A DNA stretch of 64,000 bases, from the NCBI GenBank assembly GCA_963678675.1, contig OY783194.1, positions 19,384,278 through 19,448,277 on the forward strand, read 5' to 3'. The notes beneath the pieces are model-generated. The model worked only from the letters and a program-made list of their open reading frames with translations, had not been told where the DNA came from and made no database searches. The DNA is from Xiphydria camelus (lineage: Eukaryota > Arthropoda > Insecta > Hymenoptera > Xiphydriidae). Within the stretch, counting starts at the first letter, position 1. Each line of letters starts with the position of its first letter. The position numbers and the translations under genes were made by a program. This document shows positions 32,035-42,920 of this stretch, in pieces.

Positions 32035-32126
32035 TATAACCGCTTATACAGCGGATCCGAAAATTGATCAAGTCTAATTATACTTCATTATATATAACCA
32101 AATCTAATTATATATGGCCAGATATA

Positions 32127-32236
32127 CAGGGGTCGGCATAAGTCAGGCAATACGCTGTCGAAAAATCGGAAGCATGTTCGTGCTTCAAACTGACTTATTT
32201 ACTGCAAATGTGTTGCTTGACTTATACCGATCCCTG
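32127..32236. mobile_element. 110 bp MITE, TA target duplication
   Basis: CAGGGGTCGGCATAAGTCAG at the left and its near reverse complement (TTGCTTGACTTATACCGATC then CCTG) at the right, flanked by TA at 32125-32126 and 32237-32238. About 24 bp of terminal repeat with three mismatches. Tc1/mariner type by target site. Confidence 0.9.
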
Positions 32237-32799
32237 TATGTATCAGAGTTGGTACGTCGCATGATGAGAAATAAATTATTTTTCAGTTATTAGCTCTTAA
32301 TTTTCAGATTACTCATGAATTATTAACTTGTTTTTAGTAGTAAATATGAAATATAGTGGTTTGTATAACAGAAATGCAAACAAATATTTTTAATTTTTCT
32401 AATATACTTCAATTTTTATTTCTCTTTAAATAGTTATTACTATACTAAACTTGAACGATATTAATTATTTATATTAATATTTTATTAATGTAAGAAAAGC
32501 GTATTATATGTCACATAATCTTAATTTTACATTCAGGACGATTGAAATGTAATTATCATAAAATACTACTTTTACATAGTGCGTAGCTTACGTAAGAAGA
32601 ACCTTAGTGTGATAATTTTTAAATTTTTTAAAAACTAAATAATAATATGTAGTTGAATTTTGTTGTTGTTAATATAATAAAAGATCAATCATAGAAGATA
32701 AAAACACAAATTATAAAATGCAACAGTGAAATAGTTTAACATAAGACATACATGATTTGAAGTTTTTTTTTAAATATTTAAAAAGCATTTTTTTAAATG

Positions 32800-32957
32800 T
32801 TATCCAGTCTGGTTTTTATTATTTTTCTTCTCGAGTTCATGACTCCGCTTTAATTCACCAACTCTTTGAGACATGGCTCTTTCAATTTCGTTTCTAGTAT
32901 GAGGAACTCCCTTGGTAGTTTTCCATCCCTTATTAGTAGCCAGTTGTAAAGCAAAGT
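32800..32957 (-). pseudogene. Last coding exon of multi-exon gene copy A
   Basis: After an acceptor CTGTTTTAG the minus-strand frame reads FALQLATNKGWKTTKGVPHT, RNEIERAMSQRV, GELKRSHELEKKN and ends NQTG-stop at 32800. It has no internal stop and no ATG, so it is an internal or terminal exon. The basic, helical, GW-containing character fits a DNA-binding protein. It pairs by phase with the exon at 33136-33191. Confidence 0.45.
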
Positions 32958-33135
32958 CTAAAACAGATTAGAAAAAGTTCAGAGTACAATAAAAAACATT
33001 TTGTAAGTGTATATTTATAAAGTAATAGAAAGATATTTGAAATATAAAAAAAATTATTAATTCAATAATTTATGAACATACAAGCTTATATTAATTTTAG
33101 ATCCAACAATAAAACTAAATATTTGGTTTAATTAC

Positions 33136-33191
33136 CAACTATTTCATTTCGCGCAATTTCATTGAGCGGTTTTGCGGCAATGCTGGTTTCT
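33136..33191 (-). pseudogene. Small internal exon of gene copy A
   Basis: Between an acceptor-like AAATCAG and a donor GTTGGTAATT the frame reads ETSIAAKPLNEIARNEIV. The split codon joins in phase with the next exon. Evidence is splice consensus and an open frame only. Confidence 0.35.
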
Positions 33192-33499
33192 CTGATTTAT
33201 GAGCGCGAGGAGCTTGGCCAGTGAAAAAGTAGCGGTTAAATAATCCGAAGGTTTAAAAAAACACCAATTATTAATCTCCGCGCAACATGAGTTGCTTGAC
33301 TGGACAATGTGTTGGCTGTCATACTCAGATTTTTTACACTAAATCTGGTCCATTAATTTTTCCATCTATATTATAAAAATTGTTATTAAATAACACTCAT
33401 AATAATAATAATAAATATAACAACCAGTATAGTTACGGCAAGATAATTGTAACTTCAATCAAATTTAAAAAAATTACAAATCTTCAATTCAATGCGTAC

Positions 33500-33842
33500 C
33501 TTTTCGTCTGCCCAATCTTTTCCATACAGATCATCATCTTTAATGAGATCCTTTATAGCATCTGATTGAGTTTTATCAGCGTTGTTATTGTAACTGACTT
33601 TATGTGCTGCAGGTTTATCACTAGGAACAACACTCTTGAGTTTCTTGTCTTTATCGCCATTGAGATCATCTTGTTCGTATTCATCAAATAAATTTTTGCT
33701 TTTATCATCTGAATTATTTTTTTTGCTCGTTTCTTCATCTGTGTCTACTTCTGACTCAGTTCGAGAATCATTATCACAATTCTCTTTTTCTGTTTTGGAT
33801 GATTTTTAACAATCGAAGAGTTAAACTCTTTCCTTGATGTAG
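33500..33842 (-). pseudogene. Acidic Lys/Asp-rich exon of gene copy A (one frame change)
   Basis: The acceptor ATTTCTATAG (33843) and donor AAAAGGTACGC (33499) bound a 343 bp exon. It begins SRKEFNSSIVKNHPKQKK, needs a one-base shift near 33790, then stays open with EVDTDEETSKKNNSDDKS and KDLIKDDDLYGKDWADEK. The composition (Asp, Lys, Ser, Asn) indicates a disordered linker. A similar exon series at 39180-40062 suggests a duplicated gene. Confidence 0.45.
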
Positions 33843-34510
33843 CTATAGAAATGATAAAGATTTTAAATTAACCTTAATAATTACCTAAATGTAATTATTG
33901 ATATTTTTATAATTCAATTATGATAACTTAAAAAAATACTTAAAAAAGAAAAGAAGAGTTGAAGAAATTTTAAAAATAACAATCTATATATAAGAAAACG
34001 AAGACGATATTTACCGTTAAGAGGCCGACATACCTCCTCGAAACGCATGCAAAACTTGTCGCAGTAGGGCTATGCTCATTTCGTAACGGGAAACAATATC
34101 CATATGAAACTTATCACACTTTCAGATCAAATATCATTAAAGGTTTCTATAATAACCAAATTAAATATTTTTGTGTAAAAACGTCTGCATGGCACCTACA
34201 ATATTGTCACTTTCAGCATCTAAATTGAAGACCGTACAAACATAAAAAACGATATCTGTTACTATAGGAACATAAAGTGAACCTTTCTGAACAAAATTCA
34301 TATACAACTTTTTTCAGAATACGTAATAGAAACGATAATATCATAGCTCGCGTAAACGATTGCATCGTGAATTTTAACCGCAGTAATGTGCTGCCACACG
34401 TTAGCGAAATATACGTACTGCTTAGAGGCTTGAGCGGCGTTGCCAGTTTGTTTGCTGGTAGAGCGTATTCTCCCGCGTTAATTCTGTTGATATATTATGT
34501 TATGTTAATC

Positions 34511-37500
34511 ATGGAACAAGAGGATTATAGGAAGAGTAAAAAAAGGCGAATTCCTATGTCAAAGTTCAGGTACAAGAGGAGGGCACCTGACGCTTTTCTC
34601 AATTACAGGTAATTGTCCATATTGTGTATATATATATGCGGGGTACGTAGATTAATTATTTCTTCCGCGATGTATAGGTTATCTTCTAAATTATGTATTT
34701 TTGATCCTCATTTTAGGCACAATGTATCGAATGTGGGCGACAGTGCATCAAGGTATATACTCTACATTACGAAATGAAAAGCATTGTCCTACTTAGTTTT
34801 CTTGCAATTTACTGATATCGTTTTATCATAAAATACAAAGAGTGTGCAGAGTACGAGTATCTTTTGCAAAGAAATCACTAACGTGATTGCTCATCACATG
34901 AAAAGTTCCGAAATAATTTGTTTAGGGGTGGGGTGGTTTATAACCTTATCAGAGTGTGATGATCTTTATAGGTATACAGGGTGTTTCAAAATTCAATACA
35001 AATATTTGAAGGGCGTATTTTTGAGATCAAAATAAGACTTTTTTTTTCCTATAAACATGTGCCCTAAAATACACCCCCTCCGAGCTACACCCATCTTAAT
35101 TTTCATTTAAAAAATTGATTTGTGGCATTTTTAGGTCAACGAAACGATTAGAGCACTCGTCTTTCAAATTTTTAGAATATTTGATGCATAATTGTTGCAA
35201 TCACAGTTTAAAATAACCGATTTTTTCGTGTAAACTTTACTACGTAAACGATCCCCCGTTCGTTCGTCGGCGATTATTTCGAAAACGGTAAGTTGTATCG
35301 AAAAAATGCAAGCGCCCAAAATTTTAGATTTTTGTCTGTTCGACCGTATGTGTGTATGGTCGTATTCATTTTTAAAATTTCTATAAACAGAAACATAAAA
35401 TTTTTCGGGCATGGTCATTAAGATGGCTGTATCTCTGAGGGGGTGTATTTTAGGACACATGTTTATAGGAAAAAAAAAGTCTTATTTTGATCTCAAAAAT
35501 ACACCTTTCAAATATTTGTACTGGATTTTGAAACACCCTGTACATATCCGATTATGGACTTCGTCCGTCAATGTTTTTGCATATTACCCCATCCGTATCG
35601 CATAAGCCGTTTCGAAGTTATCATTAAAAAGCAATTTTTATTAGAAACTTTTGGCGCCACATTGTTGAATAAGATACGTTTGCAGACCATAGTTGAGAGG
35701 AAAGAAACCCTTTATTTTGATGTAATCTATCGACTATTACATTTTTGCTACTTAAAACTGGGACATTCTGTATAAGTATTTATGTTTTCCTTTAAAAGTT
35801 TTGAGGCAACTGACTCTCTTGCTATGGAAGAATTCAACATTGCGGTTGATGAACATATACCAGATAATCCTGATGACTTGCACTACAGTACACCGAATGA
35901 CGAACTATCGACGTCAGGAATAAACGACAGAACCGCGGAATCTGCCGAATTACAATTGGAAGGTCGTCGCATCATCAACTTGCAATATTTTTTTGCCCAG
36001 CTGCAGCAAGCCAGTGCGCATTCATCTGTTTTCGGTTGTGGATTGCAAAATTTACGTTTAGTGACGGAAACGCGTTTTGGACTTAATTTTATACTGACAC
36101 TTCAATGCGAAATGTGTTTGAAGACCATCAATGTGTATAGTGATGATTGGAAAACATCGGAAAATAACACAGACTTGAATTTATGTGCAACTAACGGTTT
36201 TGTATCGGTAGGAAGCGGATATGAACACATGTCAGAAATTTTTACTGTAATGCAAGTACCACCAATGTCACAGAAAACTTTCCAAAAAAATCATGACAAA
36301 GTTTGTGAAATTTTTGCACAATCGGCAGCCACAGAAATGGAGAAAGCGGCGGAAGAGGAAAAGGCTATAGCAGTTGCAACTGGGAATGTAGGGAGTGACG
36401 GAGTTCCAGAGATCACTGTTGTATGTGATGGAAGCTGGGCTAAGAGGTCATACCGTAGCAATTATAATTCGCTCTCGGGAACTGCTGCTATAATTGGGTA
36501 CAACACGAAGAAAGTTCTGTTTGTTGGAATTAAAAACAAGTATTGCGTAATATGTGCAAAAGCTAGAAACAAAAACATTGATCCCGAAACGCATACATGT
36601 TACAAAAATTGGAAAGGTTCCTCCACAAGTATGGAAGCGGAAACTATATGTGAGGGATTTGCCCAAAGCGAGAAAATGTATGGTTTACGCTACACCAAAA
36701 TGATTGCTGATGGAGATAGCAGCTGCTACCTGAAAATTCTAACCAGCAGACCGTATGGAACTAAAATAGTTGAAAAAATCGAGTGCAGAAATCATTTGTT
36801 ACGAAATTTTTGTAATAAACTACGAAAACTCTGCGACACACCCAGTGTTGGCCCTGCCGGCTTGAGAAAAAAACTTTCAGGAAGCATTCTTAAAATGCGA
36901 TGTTATGTATGCAAAGCTGTAAAATACAGGAAGAAGAATTTGTCAATTCCTGAAGCCTGCAACGGGCTTAAAAAAGACATTCTAAATGTCTTCAGTCACT
37001 GCTTTGGAGAACACAGAGACTGTAACGCAATAGGATATTTCTGCAATAAGCAAGAACCAGACAAAACTAATGAAGTTCCGCTTTTTGAGAAAGCGAGCAT
37101 GGTGGCAAAAATAATGGAACCATTTCATTTCCTTGCTAGACACTCCCGAAGTCTGGTTCACGATCTTAATAACAACCCCGTGGAACAGTTTAACAATGTT
37201 ATAAGTAAACTTATTGGTGGTAAACGAATAAACTATACGCAGAGAAGATCGTACCAGGGAAGAGTCTACGGTGCAGTTTTGTCTTATAATACGAAAACGC
37301 CATTACGTAGCTTTTACAAGTTTCTAAACGGAAAAAGCCCAACATCTAAGTTGATTCGGCAATATGAACAGAGGAGACGGTCGAGACGAATTCGAAATAG
37401 GCAGTTACTAAGAAGAAAAATGTGCCACACCCAGAATAACTTTGAAATGGAAAATAAGGACTACGGATCGGAGTGCAATAAACCAGACATGTTAAAAGAA

Positions 37501-38233
37501 GAGTACGAAGAGGCAAAAACCGCTTTCCTTGTTTCTTTACGCAAGTCCGCTGAGGAAATAAAAAAAATTGAAATCAGCACTCGCTTACAAGCCGGTAGCA
37601 GGATTTGGATGGAGGAAAGGAAGAAAATTCTTACCGCCTCAAATTTCGGACTTATATGTAAAAGAAGAAAAACGTCCAAATGTTCTAAAGTAGTGGAAGC
37701 ACTTTTATACAAGGAAGGATTTCAGGCGAAAGCAACAAATCATGGAATATCAAATGAAGGCGTTGCGAAACGACAGTTGTCTGAGATGAGGGAAATTGAA
37801 ATTGAAGATTGTGGACTTTTTATAGACGCAACTACGCAGTTTCTTGGGGCAACCCCAGATGGACTAGTTGGAAAAAACGGGTTAGTAGAAATAAAATGCC
37901 CTTACTCAGCAAGGAAGTTAACGCCAGAAGAGGCGATCGAAAAAAAAGGTAATATTTTGGAAACAAACAAAAAATGGCCAGTTTGAAATTAACAAGAACC
38001 ATAACTGGTATTATCAGATTCAAGGCCAGTTACATGTAACGAATCGGAAATTCTGTTATCTGGGAGTGTGGACACCATTGGGGTTGAAATCGCAAATTAT
38101 CTACCGGGATGACATGTTCTGGACAACAAAAATGGAGCCACAACTAACAAGTTTTTTTTTCAACTGCCTTCTTCCAGAACTTGTGGACCCAAGAACTCGG
38201 AGGATGCCCCTTAGAGAATGTCCACACGTGTAG
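34511..38233 (+). CDS. Mutator-like transposase fused to a YqaJ-type nuclease, three exons
   Basis: Predicted exons are 34511-34608 (MEQEDYRKSKKRRIPMSKF...), 34717-34752 and 35799-38233. All splice borders are GT-AG and phases agree. The central part has CEMCLKTINVYS, VVCDGSWAKRSY (Asp), CVICAKARNK with a CH knuckle, MIADGDSSCY (Asp), and LNNNPVEQFNNVISKLIGGK (Glu), as in the Mutator-like transposase domain of arthropod elements. The C-terminal part has SRIWMEERKKILTASNFG, ATPDGLVGK, VEIKCPYSARK and YQIQGQL, the YqaJ/lambda-exonuclease-type active site. One base too many in an A-run at about 37965-37974 puts the last 85 codons in another frame; otherwise it is open. A nuclease plus DDE transposase in one chain implies a mobile element. 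Foldback MITEs lie in intron 2. Confidence 0.75.
34977..35540. mobile_element. Foldback MITE in intron 2 of the Mutator-YqaJ gene
   Basis: CAGGGTGTTTCAAAATTCAA at 34977 and its reverse complement ending at 35540 define arms of about 130 bp. TA flanks both ends (34975-34976 and 35541-35542). The spacer has no protein-like frame. Confidence 0.9.
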
Positions 38234-38239
38234 TGGGTA

Positions 38240-39175
38240 CATATTTCATACGGTTGCTTTGAAATATACATAGTTTAATTTTATATATATTATAACTATC
38301 TATGTACAGTATGGTACAAAAGTTACGCACTAATTCGTTTAGTTATGATTATTCGTAAAAATTCTCGAATACACCGATTCTTGTTTTTGATTCTGCGCAT
38401 TTCTGTACAATCTCCTTAAACCAGAACCCAATGTATTATTGATTTTTTAAAAATAACTCCATATACTTTCATACATTTTCACAGATTCTGGTAGAGAAAA
38501 ATTATGTGTACAAAGTTGTATATATTTCAATATGTTATATAAAGAAATATTCCAGTAAAATCGAGCAATTTGTGAAAACCAAATCGGAATTGCTTCATGT
38601 TTAACTCGTTTGCTCTGTCGTTTATTTTATTTGGATTTGGAGCCGTTACTCGAAAACGTTCCTGTGCAACATATTTAAATAAGCATCTTTTCAGTGCGCG
38701 TATAAAGTCTCCCCCAATTTTAACTTTTGAACCCGTTAAGTTACAAAATTGACAAAAATATGTTTAGGGTAATTTTTATGAGCATTCTTTAGAGACTAAT
38801 TTGGTTTTTGAAAAATCAAAGATGGCGACTCTGGCACTAGCAACTTGAAAACTTTAAATAGCAAGGGGGGTCGTGGTGCACATCATAGCTAGTCAAATTA
38901 ACTACGCAATGGTTTTTCAAAAATTTGAATCGGTCAATCCATCTCAAAGTTACAAGGGTTTGAATCCGGGTTGCAATAAGCATTTCAGGACCGCGTATCT
39001 GCTGCTGCACTTATCTCGGTCTAAACGGGAGCGAGCCGTGCTCTCGCCACGAGGCCGGCGCGGCGTGAGACTGGCCGTGCCACACTGCATGCATTCGGCA
39101 ACATCGCTAACCTCGCGTAGCTCCTCCCCTTTCTAGCGTTTTGATATTACCTCGTCTCACCGCTGCCCCGCAGGA
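38240..39175. other. Interval without recognised genes
   Basis: The first 400 bp are AT-rich. About 38990-39165 is GC-richer (CGAGGCCGGCGCGGCGTGAG) and lacks a convincing frame. It directly adjoins the terminal exon of gene copy B and may be an insertion that truncates it. Confidence 0.35.
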
Positions 39176-39179
39176 GAAA

Positions 39180-40062
39180 CTAGTGGGCCTGGTATGTCGG
39201 CTTCTTAACCTTTTCGGCGAAGGCAAGTTTGTTTTGAGTTTGTTCCAGCATCTTTTTCAATTCATCCTTGGATGGACTAGACGATTTTTTTCTAGGAGCT
39301 TTGTCCGTCTTATCAAAAATACTCTGTTCAATTGATGATTGAATCACATCATCAGCCTTCTTTTTATTACTTTTTGTTAAATCCTGGGGGAATAGTATTT
39401 GTTATCAAGCAAGTACTTAAATCCATAGTAAAATTTTAATAAAAAAGTTTCGCGGCAAAATATTAAATGATCATCAAACGTCTTAATAAATAGTATTTGT
39501 ATGAGTGTTTCAAACAAACAAAATAAGATCTTAAAAATTTTCCCTGAAATACAATCAAATATACCTGTGACAAATCATTTTTCAGTTTTGTTAAATTCAA
39601 AAAGTCAAGATTTTCGTACGACTCTGATGAATACTTATGATTAACCTTTCTCGGTCGTTTTTTGGAAGAGTCCTTGTTTTATCATCATCATAATCGTCAT
39701 CACTACCACAGAAGACGAATTCCTGGACTTAGACTTTTTCGTTAGTTCATAGAAAGTTTTGTCAATAACACTCACATCATCTGAAAGATAATTTCATTGA
39801 AAGACATTGCTGATCAATTAAAAAGAGAATCATCGTACTAAATCAAAGATAGCAATAATACAAAAATAAATTTTATTAAGAAAATTAGTGTATTTGAAAA
39901 TTACTTGCCAGATATCATGACAACTTCTCCCCGCTCTTTAATTTTATTATAAAAAAAATAAACTTCGTCACCTTTATTGGGCGGGTTAGCTTTGTCAAAG
40001 ATGACATTTTTTTCATCAACTTTAGCATGTGAATTATCACGTCCACATTTGATAATAAACAT
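39180..40062 (-). pseudogene. Multi-exon gene copy B, possible BEN-type DNA-binding protein N-terminus
   Basis: Exon 1 (40062-39909) starts MFIIKCGRDNSHAKVDEK and has PNKGDEVYFFYNK and ERGEVVMIS; it ends at GCAAGT, a GC-type donor. Exon 2 (39780-39565) follows an acceptor CTTTCAG in phase (DDVSVIDKTFYELTKKSKSR), then needs frame changes near 39715 and 39660 before LSQ and a GTATAT donor. Exon 3 (39383-39180) follows TTCCCCCAG and reads SNKKKADDVIQSSIEQS, KKSSSPSKDELKKMLEQ, then a stop. The start (short strands, GDEV-x-F-x-Y) is like N-terminal parts of insect BEN-domain proteins; no BEN domain remains. It looks like a decayed relative of the gene at 42.9-44.5 kb or of copy A. Confidence 0.45.
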
Positions 40063-40757
40063 GATATGGTTATGTTTTTTAATCAAAATTTTTAAGCTTA
40101 TATTGAAGCAAATAATATATTTTTTTATATAACACTATTATTGACATGAAATATTTAATTTTAACGAGTGGACACACACGCTAACTTGAAACAAGTTGAG
40201 ATCTGCTGTAGTGACGCCAAATTAAATATTGGAGAACCTTTGATAGCTCGCGTTGCTCTGATCAGACCCACACCACTCTGGTGTATAAATGAACTGAATT
40301 CAGCGACGCTCCTGCGGACTTTAGGCCAGGCAACATAGGCCAAAAAAGGGGGTGTAGGCGAAATAATTCTCGGAAAGCTGGAAATGGTTTTAATCTTTTC
40401 ATTTGCATGTAAAAAGAGTTTTTTAAAGTTTGCACCAATTTTCTGCTTGTACTGTATGAGGGGTGTCCCAAAAACTTCGAAATTTTTCGATTTTTTTCAG
40501 TTTTTCACTAATAACTCCTAAATTATGTATTTCTAGGAAAATTTTACTCTTTTATAAATTAAAATACATAAAATTCTACGTAAAATGAGCCCAACATATT
40601 TGAAATTAAGTCGAGTAGTATAGACGATATGCATGTTTGAAAACAACCGTTTCTTAAATTTTGGATGGAAAAATCATATTTTGGATTTTTAGACCTTATT
40701 TCCATTACGTAAAATGTATTATATGAAATTATTCTGTATTTGGAATTTATATTACAG

Positions 40758-41547
40758 CGAGTGCTGTATCAGATATACGTAAGCTGCATTCTTCTGCCCC
40801 CTCCCTTGCTATTAGCGTATCCCATAAGTTTCTTCCGCGCCACGTTATGAACGACTCTAGCCGGCTATTATCCAGAATAACTAGAGATAACAGTGACTGC
40901 AAGAAATTCGTAGACTGGTTCCTTTGCCATAATCCCTTTCCAGTAGGGGAGTACGTAATGTCACTGTCTACTGGAATTGTAGGAGATGAAAACGTAAATG
41001 ACCATCTGTCAGACCAAATCGGAAATTCCAGTCTCGAAAGCATTATTGGAAGCAATTTTGGTCAAGTGAAGTTCTCCAGAAAGAAAAGAGTGTTACCAAT
41101 GCGAGGCTTCACCAGCAGTGTAAAGTTGCATGACGAAGTAGTGTGCCAATAGATTTATATACCATTTTCAGGAGAATCTTATTTCATAAAAAAACAGAAT
41201 ACGAACTCAGAAATTACTTCACATATGAATTGGCTCCATATCCACCATCTTTATTTGATGAACAAGGAATGATGAGGAAGTCACGTAAATCTATTTTTTA
41301 TGATTTATTTGATCCAGTTGAAACCCCGTCAAATATCGGAACTGCTCTCTATTTGATTGACGGTGGATTCCTACTTTACCGAGTACTGTGGGAGTTAAGA
41401 GAAAGGTTCTCTTCAATCCTCAATAAATATGTAGATTATGTCAAAAAATACTTTGGGGCGAGATTAATCATAGTATTTAATGGTTATCCAGATGACCCTA
41501 CAGGGAAGAGCACAAAATCTGCAGAACGCCTTAGAAGGAACAAGTGA
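40758..41547 (+). pseudogene. Exon of a PIN-like nuclease-related protein, frameshifted and truncated
   Basis: After an acceptor TATTACAG (40757) the frame reads AVSDIRKLHSSAPSLA, LPRHVMNDSSRLLSRI, HNPFPVGEYVMSLSTG and FSRKKRVLPMRGF. A two-base shift at about 41140 leads into VPIDLYTIFRRILF, LTYELAPYPPSLFDE-like residues, YLIDGGFLLYRVLW, YFGARLIIVFNGY and KSAERLRRNK. The I-D-G-G and V-F-x-G-Y segments are those of a PIN/FEN-like fold seen in a widespread arthropod protein family of unknown role, often next to transposons. The frame ends exactly where the inverted-repeat arm starts (41544-41549), so the repeat truncated it. Confidence 0.6.
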
Positions 41548-42363
41548 AGGGTCGGGGAACAAAAGGGCCTAACCCCGTTTTTCCAAATTTTCCAGGACGC
41601 GAGGAAAACGTTTTTGTTCCGCGAAATTACCAAAAAATTGATATTGGACGTATGTAATCGATTATCTCTAGTCATAAACGTTGCTCTTCCAAATTTCATG
41701 CAAATCCGTCAAATAGTTTTCGATTAATGGGACATCAAAGTTAAGTACGGGCCTATAACCCAAGGGGTCCCGGCGAACAAAAGGGCCTAAGCCCGAGCAG
41801 CAAGCATTCACTCGGCTTAGTGCCGCGTGGTCTGCGGAGCAACTCTATGAATAAATACTAACAAATCCAATAGTAAATTCTTAATTAATATCATTGTTAT
41901 GTTGTGAACAATTAATTATTTATGATCTAGTACATTTTTCTGAACTTGATCTATATATTGGGTGATACAGTCGTGAGATTCGATTCTGTCCTGAATTTAG
42001 GAATTTTTCGCTTATTTTGTTGGTGCGTACCAACAAAATAAGCTGAAAATCCCATTTCAGGACAGAATCGTTTCTCACGACTGTACTTTATTTTCGTTAT
42101 ATTGTTATTGTTCTGCTGACATTTATTGTTATTGCTTTCGAAAATAATACTAATTATCTGATGACGGCTCAGATGTCAAGTAAACCGTGTATTTGTGCGA
42201 TTGTTATACTAATTGAAACAATCGACGTGGACTTCATTTTTTGAACGTAATTATTCTGAATGATTATTATACTTACCAAAAGACACATCACAGTAAAAAC
42301 AGAACCGAAAGAAATTGAGTAACACAATGTGTTATTGAGTTTTACTATCGCTTTGATATTGTC
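41544..42363 (-). repeat. Right arm of the ~815 bp inverted repeat (partner 137-953)
   Basis: Reverse complement of 137-953, including the internal palindrome at 41982-42070. The inner end abuts the PIN-like exon and the outer end abuts a splice donor (GCTGGTAAGC on the minus strand) of a minus-strand exon. This arm therefore appears to lie in an intron. Confidence 0.8.
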
Positions 42364-42368
42364 GCTTA

Positions 42369-42632
42369 CCAGCTGCTGCTGTTCGTCACTGTCTTCCACA
42401 TGGTTTTTCGGCGTCACTGCACTTTTCTTTCGCACTTCACTCACACTCCTTCTGTCAACGACTCTGCCGCGTTTTCATTCCATGCCTTCCAATTTTCACC
42501 TTGCTCAGACTTTAATTTCATTTCAATTGCACCTTTCGTCGCCGAGGCAGAGCTCGACCACTCTGGCGAGGACCACGTTGACGGTAGCTCCTTTCGCCAC
42601 GACTGCCAGTCGCATCAGTTTCTCTCTGCAAT
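42369..42632 (-). other. Putative exon(s) of a minus-strand gene upstream of the repeat arm
   Basis: A possible acceptor (ACCTAATTGCAG at about 42633) and a consensus donor (CAGCTGGTAAGC at 42368) bound a 264 bp block. The 3' part is open as SEVRKKSAVTPKNHVEDS with a Gln run. The 5' part is open in another frame (GENWKAWNENAAESLTEG). It could be a 5' UTR plus start or two exons. I cannot identify a protein. Confidence 0.25.
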
Positions 42633-42920
42633 TAGGTATCAGTCGTGTTATTTGGTTGAACATCGAAAAGAAACCATAATTATTATGTCTTATCGTTTCA
42701 AACAATTACTCACCATTATTTAAACATTCACAATTTTGAGGTTACACTTCGATCTCCCGCATTTATCTACCTCCCGCTTTTACCATTTCAAATATTTCGC
42801 TCGTACGTAGCGCCATCTTCCAAAGCCAACTCTAACTAAAACACTGCCGAAGTCAAATTTCAGAAAAATTCAGGTCGCTGCACCTGCTCGACTAGCCATT
42901 GGACATACGGTATAATTCCA

